Positions 43,936 to 52,597 of a stretch of 64,000 nucleotides of DNA are shown piece by piece. Source of the DNA: PoT sp049331405 (GTDB lineage: Bacteria; Planctomycetota; Planctomycetia; Isosphaerales; Isosphaeraceae); NCBI RefSeq assembly GCF_049331405.1, contig NZ_CP186276.1, positions 137,469 to 201,468 on the forward strand. The letters run 5' to 3'. The position numbers and the translations under genes are program-made. Position 1 is the first letter of the stretch. Each line of letters starts with the position of its first letter. The notes beneath the pieces were generated by a model, which was not told the DNA's origin, searched no databases, and worked only from the letters and a program-made list of their open reading frames with translations.

Positions 43936-45096
43936 TTAGTTGGCGGCGAACCCGGTGATGTTCTCGACCCAGCCGTGGTGGCCGGGGTTGTCGAGCTCGA
44001 CCGCACCCTCGGCGATGAAGTCGCCCTCGGCCGCGTCGCCGCGACGCCCGTACTCGCCCCAGGTCCAGGGCCGCTTGAGCCGGAGGCAGGCCTCCTGCTC
44101 GGTGAGGCTGACGGCGGTGCCCGGGTAGAGCAGCGGATGCTCGATGACGGTGATGTCGTTCAGGAACGGGGCCTTGAACGTCTTGATGTCGACGCCGAGG
44201 ACCGTCCGGTCGTCGACCAGCCGCACCAGGGGAAGGCCCCACTGTGCGAACCCGGTGATGAAGTCCTGCGAGACGATCAGGACGTTGGGGTCGCCGCCCC
44301 CCTGGCGGGGGATCTGCAGCACGTCCCGCGTCAGGTCGGACGGCTTGTACGCCGAGCCGTTGGTGGGGGAGGTGATGAGGTTGCCCGGGGCGGCCGCCGA
44401 CAGGATCGTGCGGATGCCCTTCTGCTTTGGGCGTCCGTTGGTCGAGACCGAGGCCGCCTCGCCCTTGCCGTAGAAGCACCCGGTCTCGAAGTCGTCCATG
44501 AGGGCCTGGAGGGCTTCCATCTTGTACTGGTCCATCGGCGTGGCGAAGCCGGGGGCCAGCTGCATGGCCGGGGTCGTCTCGACGGTGCCCGAGACGCGGA
44601 CGACCTGCTGGTATGTCTGGCAGTACTGGTCGATCGGCACCGGGGCCACGACGTAGCCGTCCTGGTTGATCTCGCCGCCGGTCCTCGAGTTGCCGATGAC
44701 CTTCAGGACGTCGGTGCTGCCCGAGGAGGCCGCCGCAGAGGTGCCTTCGACCGCCCGCGTCACCGTGATGGTGTTCGCCGGGAGGCTGGGCATGGCGGTG
44801 AGCTCGATGCGTTCCCCGCTCTGGGTCTCGAGCACGTCGCCGTTGGCCAGGTACGAGGCGTCGGCCAGCGTGAGCGTCGTGACCGAGTTGTTGAACGAGG
44901 CGGCGGCCGTGACCGTGCGGGGCTTGAAGCGGCGGGTCACGATGTGGAACGTCGGCGAGGTCACGGGGACCTTGCGGAACCTCGTGATGAACGGGTTCCG
45001 GTTGGGGAACCACGCGATGGCGATGACGGAGATTTCGTCGCGTACCTGGGCGGATTGACCAGGCTGCAACACGATCCCTTGCTGGGACACTGGCAT
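43936..45096 (-). CDS. Major capsid protein, SU10/DUF5309-like (HK97 fold)
   Basis: 386 residues from the ATG at 45096. The middle part (SFNNSVTTLTLADASYLANG, then DVLETQSGERIELTAMPS) is the inserted beta domain typical of the SU10 major capsid group. The C-terminal half has the P-domain segments VLIVSQDFITGFAQWGLPLV and KAPFLNDITVIEHPLLYPGT. Place after portal and scaffold supports it. The last residues resemble mature C-termini (VENITGFAAN). Confidence 0.8.
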   Translation of the reverse strand: MPVSQQGIVLQPGQSAQVRDEISVIAIAWFPNRNPFITRFRKVPVTSPTFHIVTRRFKPRTVTAAASFNNSVTTLTLADASYLANGDVLETQSGERIELTAMPSLPANTITVTRAVEGTSAAASSGSTDVLKVIGNSRTGGEINQDGYVVAPVPIDQYCQTYQQVVRVSGTVETTPAMQLAPGFATPMDQYKMEALQALMDDFETGCFYGKGEAASVSTNGRPKQKGIRTILSAAAPGNLITSPTNGSAYKPSDLTRDVLQIPRQGGGDPNVLIVSQDFITGFAQWGLPLVRLVDDRTVLGVDIKTFKAPFLNDITVIEHPLLYPGTAVSLTEQEACLRLKRPWTWGEYGRRGDAAEGDFIAEGAVELDNPGHHGWVENITGFAAN

Positions 45097-45156
45097 TGTT
45101 AGTCCTTACACTCGTTGGGATGAACAGTTGAGCCTGGACGATTCCGGTTCACGTCC

Positions 45157-45936
45157 TCAGTTGTTCTTCTGCTGGACGATGGGGTTGAGGGGCCTGCGGC
45201 CGAGGCCGAAGCCCTCGTAGATCGACTGCTTGCGGTTGGCCTGGTCCTGGTTGAACCGGGCGATGATTGCCGTCTGGAAATCCAGGGGCTGCTGGACCCC
45301 GGCCTCCTGCGGGGGCGGTGCGATGTGCGAATTGCCGGCACCGCTGCCGCCCTGCGTGCTGGGCCGGAGGAAGTGGGCATAGTCCGGCCGGGCCAGCGTC
45401 GCCTTCACGAAGTCGGCGGCCGACTGGTATGTCCCGGTCCTGACGACGTAGCCGTCCCCCTCGGGGTGGACCTCGAGGCTCGGCGTCAGGAGCGTCATCA
45501 GCTGCGTGGACGCCCCGTCGTTCAGGCTGTAGCCGGCCAGGATCGTCGCCAGTTCGGACCTGAGGGCGTAGCCCTTGGCCCGCTTCTCGACCTCGGCAGT
45601 GGCCGTACGCGCGGCATTGAGGTCCGTCTCGAGCTGGCCGCGAACGGCCTTCACCGCTGCCTCGGCCTCGCCCTTGGCGATGTGGGCCTGGGTCAGCTTC
45701 TCCTGGGCCAGCCGCTCCTGCTCCGCACGCTCGGACTGGAGCTGGTTGGCCTTGGCCTGGGCCTCGATGAACTGCTGGAGCTGCGTGGCCGGGATCTGCA
45801 CGAAGCCATTCGGCTGGGCCTGCGGCTGTGCCACCGGCTCGGGATTGGCCGCCTGCTGCACGGGCGGATTCGGGCTGGCCTGGACCTGTGCGACGCCGCC
45901 GCCATCGGCCGGGGCCTGGTTCAAGAGCAAACGCAT
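45157..45936 (-). CDS. Scaffolding / capsid assembly protein
   Basis: 259 residues from the ATG at 45936. Ala/Gln/Pro-rich N-terminus, a long coiled coil (about 50-115: LQQFIEAQAKANQLQSERAE), and a basic C-terminus. Its position between portal and major capsid gene is that of scaffold proteins, which fill the procapsid and are removed on maturation. No protease domain of the usual type is fused, so an external protease may do it. Confidence 0.65.
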   Translation of the reverse strand: MRLLLNQAPADGGGVAQVQASPNPPVQQAANPEPVAQPQAQPNGFVQIPATQLQQFIEAQAKANQLQSERAEQERLAQEKLTQAHIAKGEAEAAVKAVRGQLETDLNAARTATAEVEKRAKGYALRSELATILAGYSLNDGASTQLMTLLTPSLEVHPEGDGYVVRTGTYQSAADFVKATLARPDYAHFLRPSTQGGSGAGNSHIAPPPQEAGVQQPLDFQTAIIARFNQDQANRKQSIYEGFGLGRRPLNPIVQQKNN

Positions 45937-45958
45937 GTCTTTTGGTCCTGCGGGTGGG

Positions 45959-45982
45959 CAAGAGCGCCGATCGGCGCTCTTG
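45959..45982. repeat. Palindrome copy 10 (24 bp)
   Basis: Starts 2 nt after the portal stop (45985), 22 nt before the scaffold start. Confidence 0.95.
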
Positions 45983-45984
45983 GA

Positions 45985-47820
45985 TTAAATGACGGGCGAG
46001 TCCACGAGCGTCTGTCCCGACTCGCCGGTCGGGTCCGCCCCGGCCTGCTCCTCGTCGGTCCCGCCTTCTTCCAGTGCATCGTCGTCGGAGCTGATCCCAC
46101 GGGACTTGGCACTGGCCAACGCCAACGCCATCCCGGCCTCCTTGCCCTGCTCCTTGAGCTTGGCCTTCTCCTCGAGCACCTGATCGAGCTCCTCGTCGAG
46201 CTCCTCGTACGTCTCGTCCGGGAGGCCGACGAGGGCCCTGCGGAGGTACGTGGAGAGGAGCAGTTTCTCGGCGACCGGGGCCTCCCCCGCCGTGGCGATG
46301 GCCGACTGGAACTCGGCGATCACGTCCCCGAGCTCCCCGAGGTCGAAGAGGTCGAACCGGCTGGGATAGGTGACTTTGGCAGCTTCGAGGTCCGACGGCT
46401 TGGGAGGTCCGTCGCCGATCACGAGCAGTGCGAACTCGAGGAAGTCACGCTCGGCTCGGGCCAGTGTCTTGCAGATACGGCTGAGGAGTTTGTTCCCCTC
46501 GGTGGCGTCGAGCTGCTTGGAGATGCCGCTCTGGCCGACGGTGCCGGAGCTCTGGCCCCGGACGCCGGCCGGCTTGGTCTGCTTGCTCGCCTTGTCGCTG
46601 GCATCGATCAGATCGTGCATATTGAGCCTGAGGCTCTCGGCAGGATCTTTGGGCGGAGATACGTACTCCCATCCCTCATAGCGTCCCGAAGTCGAATCGT
46701 GCTTTTTGGGGAGGATGTAGCCAGGACCAATAGAGAGAGTGTCGTCGCCGGAACAGAACTCCTGAGGCCCGGAGAGGAGAGGATGAGCCTGGAGCGTATT
46801 ACTGAAGGAAAGCTCCGAGAGGATGTTGAAATACTCCTTCATCAACTCGGCGACCGGCTCATAGCGGCTCTTGCCGACGTGGGGCGATCGGTGTCGACGC
46901 ACATCGAAGACGCGGACGATAGGCACCCGGCCGAACCTGTGCTCCCGGGGCTCGGCCACGGCGTTGCCGTCGTAGTCGTAGAGCGACGAAGACTTGGCCG
47001 TCCAGTGGCGGAACCGCGTGTACGCCTTCGCCCACTCGACCGTTGCGGCCCGGTCCTGGAACGTTGGCATCTGGGTCCACTGCGATGGGTCGACGTACTC
47101 CTTGACCAGGCACTCCTCGTAGCGGCCGCCCTTGTCGAGCTTCCACCAGACCATGTTCTCGGGGAGGATGTAGCTGGCGATACACCGGCTCAGGTTATGC
47201 TTGTTGACGTCGGCCTGCGTGGCTATGGCGACGCCATCGGGCACAGGCGGGTGGTCGAACAGGACGTCGAGCTGGCCGAGGACCATCAGCATCGGGGCGA
47301 TCGTGTCGGACATCCAGTCGTCGACGCAGACGCCGGTCCCCGTCACGTCCTTCCACCACTCGATCAGCGGTTCGGGCCCGTCCCGCATGACCTCCTGGTC
47401 GTAGATCTTGCCGAGGTGGCACTCGACGGCGTCGGACACCCACTCGGGCACGGGCGTCCTGGCACGACGCAACTCGTAGTCGTCATCCTGTGCGGTCGCC
47501 CCGGGGTCGGCCCCGATCAGGCCGGCGAACGGGCCGAACACGAAGTCGGCGTTGAGGCCTGCGGGTGATGGAAGTCCGGCTCCGTATCCGGTGGCACCCG
47601 TGTTCGGGTACTCCGACTGGTCGGGGTATTCCCGCTTGTGGCGGATCAGGTTGCGGAGTGGATAGCCCTTACGATCTGTTCCGTAGATCGCGTTTCTATA
47701 CCGCTGGCCGCCCTCGTACGAGTCGAGGAGCCACTGCCACCGCGTCTGGTGCTCCATCCACTCGACGTGACGCCGAGAGACGATGTCCTTGCCTTCGGGT
47801 TTTGTCTGCGTGTCAGCCAT
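45985..47820 (-). CDS. Portal protein
   Basis: 611 residues from the ATG at 47820, overlapping the upstream stop (TGATG). N-terminal part (WMEHQTRWQWLLDSYEGGQR) and the mid region (GTGVCVDDWMSDTIAPMLMV) fit the DUF4055-like portal group, and the C-terminus is a long acidic/Gln-rich helix. Twelve copies would form the DNA entry ring at the capsid vertex. It lies between terminase and scaffold genes. Confidence 0.75.
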   Translation of the reverse strand: MADTQTKPEGKDIVSRRHVEWMEHQTRWQWLLDSYEGGQRYRNAIYGTDRKGYPLRNLIRHKREYPDQSEYPNTGATGYGAGLPSPAGLNADFVFGPFAGLIGADPGATAQDDDYELRRARTPVPEWVSDAVECHLGKIYDQEVMRDGPEPLIEWWKDVTGTGVCVDDWMSDTIAPMLMVLGQLDVLFDHPPVPDGVAIATQADVNKHNLSRCIASYILPENMVWWKLDKGGRYEECLVKEYVDPSQWTQMPTFQDRAATVEWAKAYTRFRHWTAKSSSLYDYDGNAVAEPREHRFGRVPIVRVFDVRRHRSPHVGKSRYEPVAELMKEYFNILSELSFSNTLQAHPLLSGPQEFCSGDDTLSIGPGYILPKKHDSTSGRYEGWEYVSPPKDPAESLRLNMHDLIDASDKASKQTKPAGVRGQSSGTVGQSGISKQLDATEGNKLLSRICKTLARAERDFLEFALLVIGDGPPKPSDLEAAKVTYPSRFDLFDLGELGDVIAEFQSAIATAGEAPVAEKLLLSTYLRRALVGLPDETYEELDEELDQVLEEKAKLKEQGKEAGMALALASAKSRGISSDDDALEEGGTDEEQAGADPTGESGQTLVDSPVI

Positions 47821-48158
47821 CAGGAGATGTAAGAACCAACCTCAGTTTGGAATGAGCAACCGCAGTGGACGCATCGGACGCGTGACGGGTGCCCGATCAT
47901 GCCGCAGGCTATGGCTTCGATGCCGGTCTGCTCGATCAGTTCATCCAGTTCGTCTTTGCCGAGCTGACGGACGATGGCCGTGGCGTAGTTGTCGCGGCCG
48001 CATTCGTCGCACGACCACGCATACGCCGGGTGCAGTTCGACGCTGGCTGACCGGGGCGTCATGGGTGCCGATCTGGTGAAGGCACGGCTGAGAATGACGC
48101 CGACGCCGATCATCGCCAGCACGATGGCCGCGTACGCGAGCAGGTGATACGGGTTCAT
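47820..48158 (-). CDS. Membrane protein with zinc ribbon
   Basis: 112 residues from the ATG at 48158. One N-terminal transmembrane helix (LLAYAAIVLAMIGVGVIL), then a small domain with two Cys pairs (SCDECGRDN and RVRCVHCGCSF) that could hold zinc. It forms a chain of overlapping starts and stops with the two tiny genes upstream (ATGA each). Confidence 0.6.
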   Translation of the reverse strand: MNPYHLLAYAAIVLAMIGVGVILSRAFTRSAPMTPRSASVELHPAYAWSCDECGRDNYATAIVRQLGKDELDELIEQTGIEAIACGMIGHPSRVRCVHCGCSFQTEVGSYIS

Positions 48159-48250
48159 TCGGCGAAGATCTTCCCGAAGAGCCAACGCACCAGGAAGAAC
48201 CCGGCGACGAGTCCTGCGATGCAGGCGAATGGCATGTAGGCGACGCTCAT
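48155..48250 (-). CDS. 31-residue transmembrane peptide
   Basis: ATG at 48250, stop at 48155: MSVAYMPFACIAGLVAGFFL and then VRWLFGKIFAE. One transmembrane helix. Both ends overlap neighbours by ATGA, strong evidence that it is translated. Possible holin or small membrane partner. Confidence 0.6.
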   Translation of the reverse strand: MSVAYMPFACIAGLVAGFFLVRWLFGKIFAE

Positions 48251-48351
48251 CGGAAGGCGATGCCCGCTGCGAGGGCGATCAGTACCGCGACGAACACGAC
48301 CGTCAGGGCGATGGGCTGCCAGTCGATACCGCTAAAGAAGTCTTCCGGCAT
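48247..48351 (-). CDS. 34-residue transmembrane peptide
   Basis: ATG at 48351, stop at 48247: MPEDFFSGIDWQPIALTVVF and then a continuous hydrophobic helix (VAVLIALAAGIAF). Overlaps the next tiny gene by ATGA. Together with that gene it forms a two-peptide membrane unit. Confidence 0.55.
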   Translation of the reverse strand: MPEDFFSGIDWQPIALTVVFVAVLIALAAGIAFR

Positions 48352-48366
48352 GATTGTCCTCGCTCC

Positions 48367-49908
48367 TTAGATGATCGACCCTGCGGGACGACGCGGAAGG
48401 TTCGGCTTCGGCGTGCGGCCCTCGGGGAACTCGAGCTTGAGGCCGCCACGCAGGGCGTCCACGAGGTCCTCGGCCGGGTGCTGTGGGTCCTCGGGATAGT
48501 CCTGCCACTGGCCGCCACGCTTGGCCCTGCGGTACGACTTCATGGCCTGGATCAGATGGCGGCAGCGAGGGTGGACGAGCAGCGATACGGAGCCGTCAGC
48601 CCCTCGCACCAAGCCTTCAAGGAGAGCGAGCGAGTCGGCGACAGGTCCGACGGGCCATCGCTCGAGGGGCCGCAGCCCAACCCGCTCGTACTCACCGATG
48701 ACGGTGGGCCCCACGGGATTCCGAGACCCGCCAGCGGGATCAGTCGAGAGGCGTAGTCGCGTACCTCGTCGATCTCGGAGCAGCTCGAGGAGCTGGAGCC
48801 CGTTGGACTCGGCCGACTGCCCCTCGGCGAAGTGGTCCGCAAAGACAGTGATGAGGTGTCGACCTCGGTCCTGCCTGACCTGGAAGGCCACGGCACCGGT
48901 GCATACTCCGCTGTCGATCGAGAGGTGGACGGGCAGTCGGGGCTCGTACTCGGCGTGGACGCTGACGTTGTGGCCGTCGTCGAACTGGGGAAACCAGACC
49001 CCGTCCGCCTTGGGCCCCTTGCACAGATAATCAGCCTCGAAGATCCGCAGACTGGTCGTCGGGATCTTCTGGATGAGGCTGTCGATGGCGTAGTGGCCGT
49101 CGGAGAGCTTGGCGAGGGGCACTCCCCCGTTGAGGTCACGCTCGGCGTGGCACCACTTGACGATCGGGCACCCGGGGCAACGCTCGTAGCAGGCCTGGCC
49201 GCCGACATAGGGGCCGGAGCGGGACTCGGGGCAACGCTCGAGGACCTCGAAGGTGCAGCATGTGTACGTCGGGAACTCGCCGGACCTGCCACGGTCCAGG
49301 AGCCCCTGCATGGGCCCGCCGAGGCGATGCCACGTAGAAGTAAGGCTGACAGATGCACGATGGCCGCCCTTGGCCATGCACATGCCCATAGAGGCTTGTC
49401 GGATCTCGTCATCGATCTCGTCGACCTCGTCTAGCCGTAGACGCGGAACGTGCGGCCCTCGCACGCTCGTCGAACTCGCCGCAAGGATGCTGACGTTGCT
49501 CCCGTTGCGGTACTCTGCCTCGGTCTTCAGGAGCTTCCGTATCGAGTCGCAGTCGGACCCCAAGCTCCCGTTCCCGTCCCTCACCGACATCGTGAGGGCG
49601 TCGTAGATCTGCAATGACTGGGCCTTGGAACCCCCCAGGATTCGCGTCCCCAGCCTCGGATTGAACCTCGACTCCATGTGCGTCAGGATCGCTTCCAGGA
49701 AGCTCTTGCCGCTGCCGCGAGCCCCGAGCACGAGCATGAGGTTCGGCTGGTCGAACCACTGCTTGGCGAAGAACTCGAACGGCGGCTGATGTGCCTTGCA
49801 GACCGGCGTACGTGCGATCCTGATGCCCGTGTACGCGTAGACCCAATCCCACAGGTGGGCCTTGGTCGTCGGCCTCGTGTTCCTGATGGCGTCGAGCGTG
49901 GCGGGCAT
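48367..49908 (-). CDS. terL: Terminase large subunit
   Basis: 513 residues from the ATG at 49908. ATPase: Walker A GARGSGKS at residues 62-69, Walker B LRLDEVDEI near Asp160, then the coupling STWHRLGG. Nuclease: SIDSGV with Asp332 and a late acidic segment (HPAEDLVDALRGG). Between the two domains lies an insertion with seven Cys (217, 218, 226, 240, 244, 247, 253; CCTF, ERCPESR, YERCPGCP) that may bind zinc or an Fe-S centre. This insertion is unusual. The ribosome site is not visible because palindrome copy 11 ends 6 nt before the ATG. Confidence 0.88.
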   Translation of the reverse strand: MPATLDAIRNTRPTTKAHLWDWVYAYTGIRIARTPVCKAHQPPFEFFAKQWFDQPNLMLVLGARGSGKSFLEAILTHMESRFNPRLGTRILGGSKAQSLQIYDALTMSVRDGNGSLGSDCDSIRKLLKTEAEYRNGSNVSILAASSTSVRGPHVPRLRLDEVDEIDDEIRQASMGMCMAKGGHRASVSLTSTWHRLGGPMQGLLDRGRSGEFPTYTCCTFEVLERCPESRSGPYVGGQACYERCPGCPIVKWCHAERDLNGGVPLAKLSDGHYAIDSLIQKIPTTSLRIFEADYLCKGPKADGVWFPQFDDGHNVSVHAEYEPRLPVHLSIDSGVCTGAVAFQVRQDRGRHLITVFADHFAEGQSAESNGLQLLELLRDRRGTRLRLSTDPAGGSRNPVGPTVIGEYERVGLRPLERWPVGPVADSLALLEGLVRGADGSVSLLVHPRCRHLIQAMKSYRRAKRGGQWQDYPEDPQHPAEDLVDALRGGLKLEFPEGRTPKPNLPRRPAGSII

Positions 49909-49914
49909 GAAAGG

Positions 49915-49938
49915 CAAGAGCGCCGATCGGCGCTCTTG
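49915..49938. repeat. Palindrome copy 11 (24 bp)
   Basis: Starts 2 nt after the stop at 49941 and ends 6 nt before the terminase ATG, so it covers the place where a ribosome site should be. Confidence 0.95.
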
Positions 49939-49940
49939 GA

Positions 49941-50228
49941 TTAGAGCTCGATCCGACCGGAGAGGGAAGCGATGCGATCCCTGAATAAGTGCAGTCGGGC
50001 GACGACGGCCGTCAGGGATTCATTCAAGGGGGAACGTTCCGGCTTGTGATCAGGTGGCGAAGAGCAGGACACACCCGTTAGCTCGGGACCGAGCACCGGT
50101 ATGAGCTTGTTCGTCAGGTCCTCAAGCATCTTCCCGACGATATCGATCTCATCGTGGATCGACGTCATCAGGTCACCCGTCTTGATAGTCGGGACCGGGC
50201 CAGGTTGCCTGGGATCGTCGGTCTTCAT
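49941..50228 (-). CDS. Hypothetical phage protein
   Basis: 95 residues from the ATG at 50228. Contains a helical segment (IHDEIDIVGKMLEDLTNKLI) and ends in VARLHLFRDRIASLSGRIEL. Lies between the terminase subunit genes. No family recognised. Confidence 0.5.
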   Translation of the reverse strand: MKTDDPRQPGPVPTIKTGDLMTSIHDEIDIVGKMLEDLTNKLIPVLGPELTGVSCSSPPDHKPERSPLNESLTAVVARLHLFRDRIASLSGRIEL

Positions 50229-50271
50229 GCCGGGAGAATGGCAAGGGTTGTGATGCACGCGTTGAGGTCCT

Positions 50272-50829
50272 TCAGGTTTGGGTCTCTGCCGCGTTCGCCG
50301 CACTCAACGCGGCGGCCGCGACGCTGGGATCGATCGGGCGGTTCGCCTGGTTCGCGTTCGGGTCGTCGGGCGAGGCGTCGAGGCCCCAGATCTTGCGGAT
50401 GCCGGCCAGGGCGTCGATGGCCTTGGCCAGCAACGCCGCGTCGCCTACGCGGCCTCTCGTGGTCCGGGTGATCTCGTTGGCCGGTAGGGTCACGTTATCG
50501 CCGCCAACCGCCAGCACGACCGTTTCCTTGACCCGCTCCTCCTCGGCCGGGAGCTTCGAGCGTTCCCACTCGGACAGGGCCTCGCCGAAGATGTGAGTCA
50601 GCTGTGCGGTCTGCCTCGCCTTGTGGGCGGCGATCCGGGATTGCTGCTCCTCGAAGAAGCGATCCTCGAGCTTCTTGAGCATCAGGGACACGGCCTGGAA
50701 TGTCATCGTCCCGAGGCCGGCATCGGCCACTTCGGCGGCGATCGCCTTGAGCGTCTTCCCTTTGGCCGCCATCTCCCAGACCAACTCTTCGCGTGCCCGC
50801 GTTACGGTTCGTTTCGGCTGTCCTGCCAT
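50272..50829 (-). CDS. Terminase small subunit-like HTH protein
   Basis: 185 residues from the ATG at 50829. N-terminal HTH (EELVWEMAAKGKTLKAIAAE, then FQAVSLMLKKLEDRF), a long helix (IAAHKARQTAQLTHIFGEAL), and an Ala/Pro tail. Place just upstream of the large terminase gene and the HTH plus coiled-coil layout fit a small terminase subunit that recognises pac/cos DNA. Confidence 0.6.
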   Translation of the reverse strand: MAGQPKRTVTRAREELVWEMAAKGKTLKAIAAEVADAGLGTMTFQAVSLMLKKLEDRFFEEQQSRIAAHKARQTAQLTHIFGEALSEWERSKLPAEEERVKETVVLAVGGDNVTLPANEITRTTRGRVGDAALLAKAIDALAGIRKIWGLDASPDDPNANQANRPIDPSVAAAALSAANAAETQT

Positions 50830-50842
50830 TCAAACTCTTTGC

Positions 50843-51424
50843 TCAAGCTTCGCGAGGCCGTTCGGAGTCCGTCGCGGGTGCAACGATCACTTGGTCCCTG
50901 GCCGATGAGTACCAGAACTTATAGCCGTCGTAGTGATAGGCTTGATCGCGATCGACGGCACCTTTGGCCACCAATGCGGCGATCAGGCCATTCTCCTCGA
51001 CGTACTTGACCTTATCGGCGGCAACCTCTTCGATGTGCACGAGCCAACGGTCGAGCAAACCCTTGAGCGTGAAGTCCTGGCCAATGTCCGTGCCAGCATC
51101 ACCAGACGCAAGAGCGCCGATCGGCGCTCTTGGCTGAGGAGTGCCGTTCAGGCTGGCCTTCTGCATCTTGTGATTCGAGAGCAGGGTCGTCAGCTCGTTG
51201 AACGTCATCGAGCCGAAGTAGTCGAGGAGTGCGTCGACTCCCCAGGCGACGAGCTTCGGCAGGATGGTCGAGACGAAGAAGCCGAAGGCCATCTTGATGG
51301 CCGAGCGGAGGACGAATCCCCCGGCGAGGCCGACGATCTCGTCCTTGCTGGCGGCGGCGTCCGCCTGGACCTTCGGGGTGATCTTGGCGGCGATGCTGTC
51401 GGCAAGTGCGGTGGATTGGATCAT
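50843..51424 (-). CDS. Membrane-associated phage protein with palindrome copy 12 in frame
   Basis: 193 residues from the ATG at 51424 (ATGA overlap with the gene before). The N-terminal 95 residues carry a hydrophobic region (IVGLAGGFVLRSAIKMAFGF, FVSTILPKLVAWGVDAL). The palindrome then encodes PRAPIGAL in frame, and a separate globular segment follows (TLKGLLDRWLVHIEEVAADK and YHYDGYKFWYSSARDQVIVA). Elsewhere the palindrome lies between genes, so this may be two ancestral genes joined by loss of a stop codon. Confidence 0.6.
   Translation of the reverse strand: MIQSTALADSIAAKITPKVQADAAASKDEIVGLAGGFVLRSAIKMAFGFFVSTILPKLVAWGVDALLDYFGSMTFNELTTLLSNHKMQKASLNGTPQPRAPIGALASGDAGTDIGQDFTLKGLLDRWLVHIEEVAADKVKYVEENGLIAALVAKGAVDRDQAYHYDGYKFWYSSARDQVIVAPATDSERPREA
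51109..51132. repeat. Palindrome copy 12 (24 bp, inside a gene)
   Basis: The only copy read as codons of a gene. The core is exact; the 24 bp preserve the frame and contribute eight residues (RAPIGAL plus neighbours). Confidence 0.95.
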
Positions 51425-51777
51425 GGGTGGTCCGGGAAGTCGATGACCGTGAGCTGCTCCTCGACGGTGTCCACCGTGTGGGCGGGCAGCGGCGAGGCGA
51501 CGGCGATGAAGGTGCCGGGGATGAGCGGCTTGGTCAGGTCCTCGATCTGCTCCTCGAGCTCGGCGATCCTGGCCTTGTCCGCCAGCACGTCCTTGCTGTT
51601 CTCGAGCTTGATGCGATAGAGCGGGACCACGATGGAGCCGATGGCACCGGTGAGGGCCGCGAGGGCCGCCATCGACACGTTGGTGTAGAGCCAGGTGACG
51701 AGCCCGGTGAGTCCGCTGCTCATGGACCCGATGATGCCGCGAACGGCCCAGGATTCCGTCGAGCCGTGTGACGACAT
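51421..51777 (-). CDS. Small membrane protein, possible holin
   Basis: 118 residues from the ATG at 51777. A hydrophobic region of one or two helices (GLVTWLYTNVSMAALAALTG, AIGSIVVPLY) followed by a coiled coil (VLADKARIAELEEQIEDLTK). It overlaps the next gene by ATGA. The layout resembles class II/III holins or phage membrane anchors. Confidence 0.5.
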   Translation of the reverse strand: MSSHGSTESWAVRGIIGSMSSGLTGLVTWLYTNVSMAALAALTGAIGSIVVPLYRIKLENSKDVLADKARIAELEEQIEDLTKPLIPGTFIAVASPLPAHTVDTVEEQLTVIDFPDHP

Positions 51778-51801
51778 GGGGTATGACTCCTATCGGGCGG
51801 T

Positions 51802-52164
51802 TCACTTGGCCGCGGCTTCGACCGCCTTCTTGGGAGTCGGGTCCTCCTGCCAGCGGTGGATGAGGTCCCGGAGGAAGTAGACGAGCCCGGTCAGCGCGGC
51901 GGCCTTGAGGCTGTTCTGCGACGCCTGTGCCGTGGCGAGGATGTTGTCGAGGATCGCATAGGCGACGCCGCTGCTGACCAGCGTGCCCGAGATCAGCAGG
52001 AACACGTCGCGCGTCGAGAGCGTGGCCGGGGCCGACTTCACGCCGAAGGCGAACAGCAGGAACTTCAGGAACACGTCCCAGATCGAACGCCCGAAGTTGA
52101 ACAGACTCGTCGACCACTTGTCGACCGTCGGCGTAGGCGGTGCGGGTGCGGGGTCGGTGCTCAA
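51802..52164 (-). CDS. Small membrane protein, possible holin
   Basis: 120 residues from a TTG at 52164 (AAGG upstream). Three hydrophobic segments (IWDVFLKFLLFAFGV; FLLISGTLVSSGVAYAIL; SLKAAALTGLVYFLRDLIH). Typical holin size and topology. Next to another small membrane protein, so a holin/antiholin pair is possible. Confidence 0.5.
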   Translation of the reverse strand: MSTDPAPAPPTPTVDKWSTSLFNFGRSIWDVFLKFLLFAFGVKSAPATLSTRDVFLLISGTLVSSGVAYAILDNILATAQASQNSLKAAALTGLVYFLRDLIHRWQEDPTPKKAVEAAAK

Positions 52165-52168
52165 TGTG

Positions 52169-52597
52169 TCAGCCTTTCATAAGCCGTGCGTACTTCTCGG
52201 GGACCTTCACTCCGTCCCTCTCCACGTATCCGGGGTCGTCCTCGCAGGCGACCGGGTTGCCGTCGTCGGGGGGCTCCGAGATGGTGGGCTGGGAATAACC
52301 CATCGAGCGGGGCACCCGGTCCCGGCCGTAGCGTCCGCAGCGGGCACAGACCCGCCTGCTCCCGTCGGGGATGCAAGAGACCAGGATGACCCGGCCCTCG
52401 GCATCGGTCGCCGGATCGCCGCCCTCGTCCGTGAGGACGGCACCGTCGCCGCCGCAGAGGGAGCACTCCCCCTCCGCAGCATCATCGGCGTCCGCAGCCT
52501 TGAACTCCCGGTCGGGGGTCCAGGCCGGGTCCGCACCCATGAACAGGAACGCATCCCTGTCGATCGGGCTCGCCGTCTCGAAGCTATCCCACGGCAT
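52169..52597 (-). CDS. Zinc-ribbon-like hypothetical protein
   Basis: 142 residues from the ATG at 52597, overlapping the upstream gene by 14 bp. Two CxxC pairs (CSLCGGDG at about 46-49, CARCGRYG at about 83-86) suggest a small zinc ribbon. No partner identified. Confidence 0.5.
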   Translation of the reverse strand: MPWDSFETASPIDRDAFLFMGADPAWTPDREFKAADADDAAEGECSLCGGDGAVLTDEGGDPATDAEGRVILVSCIPDGSRRVCARCGRYGRDRVPRSMGYSQPTISEPPDDGNPVACEDDPGYVERDGVKVPEKYARLMKG

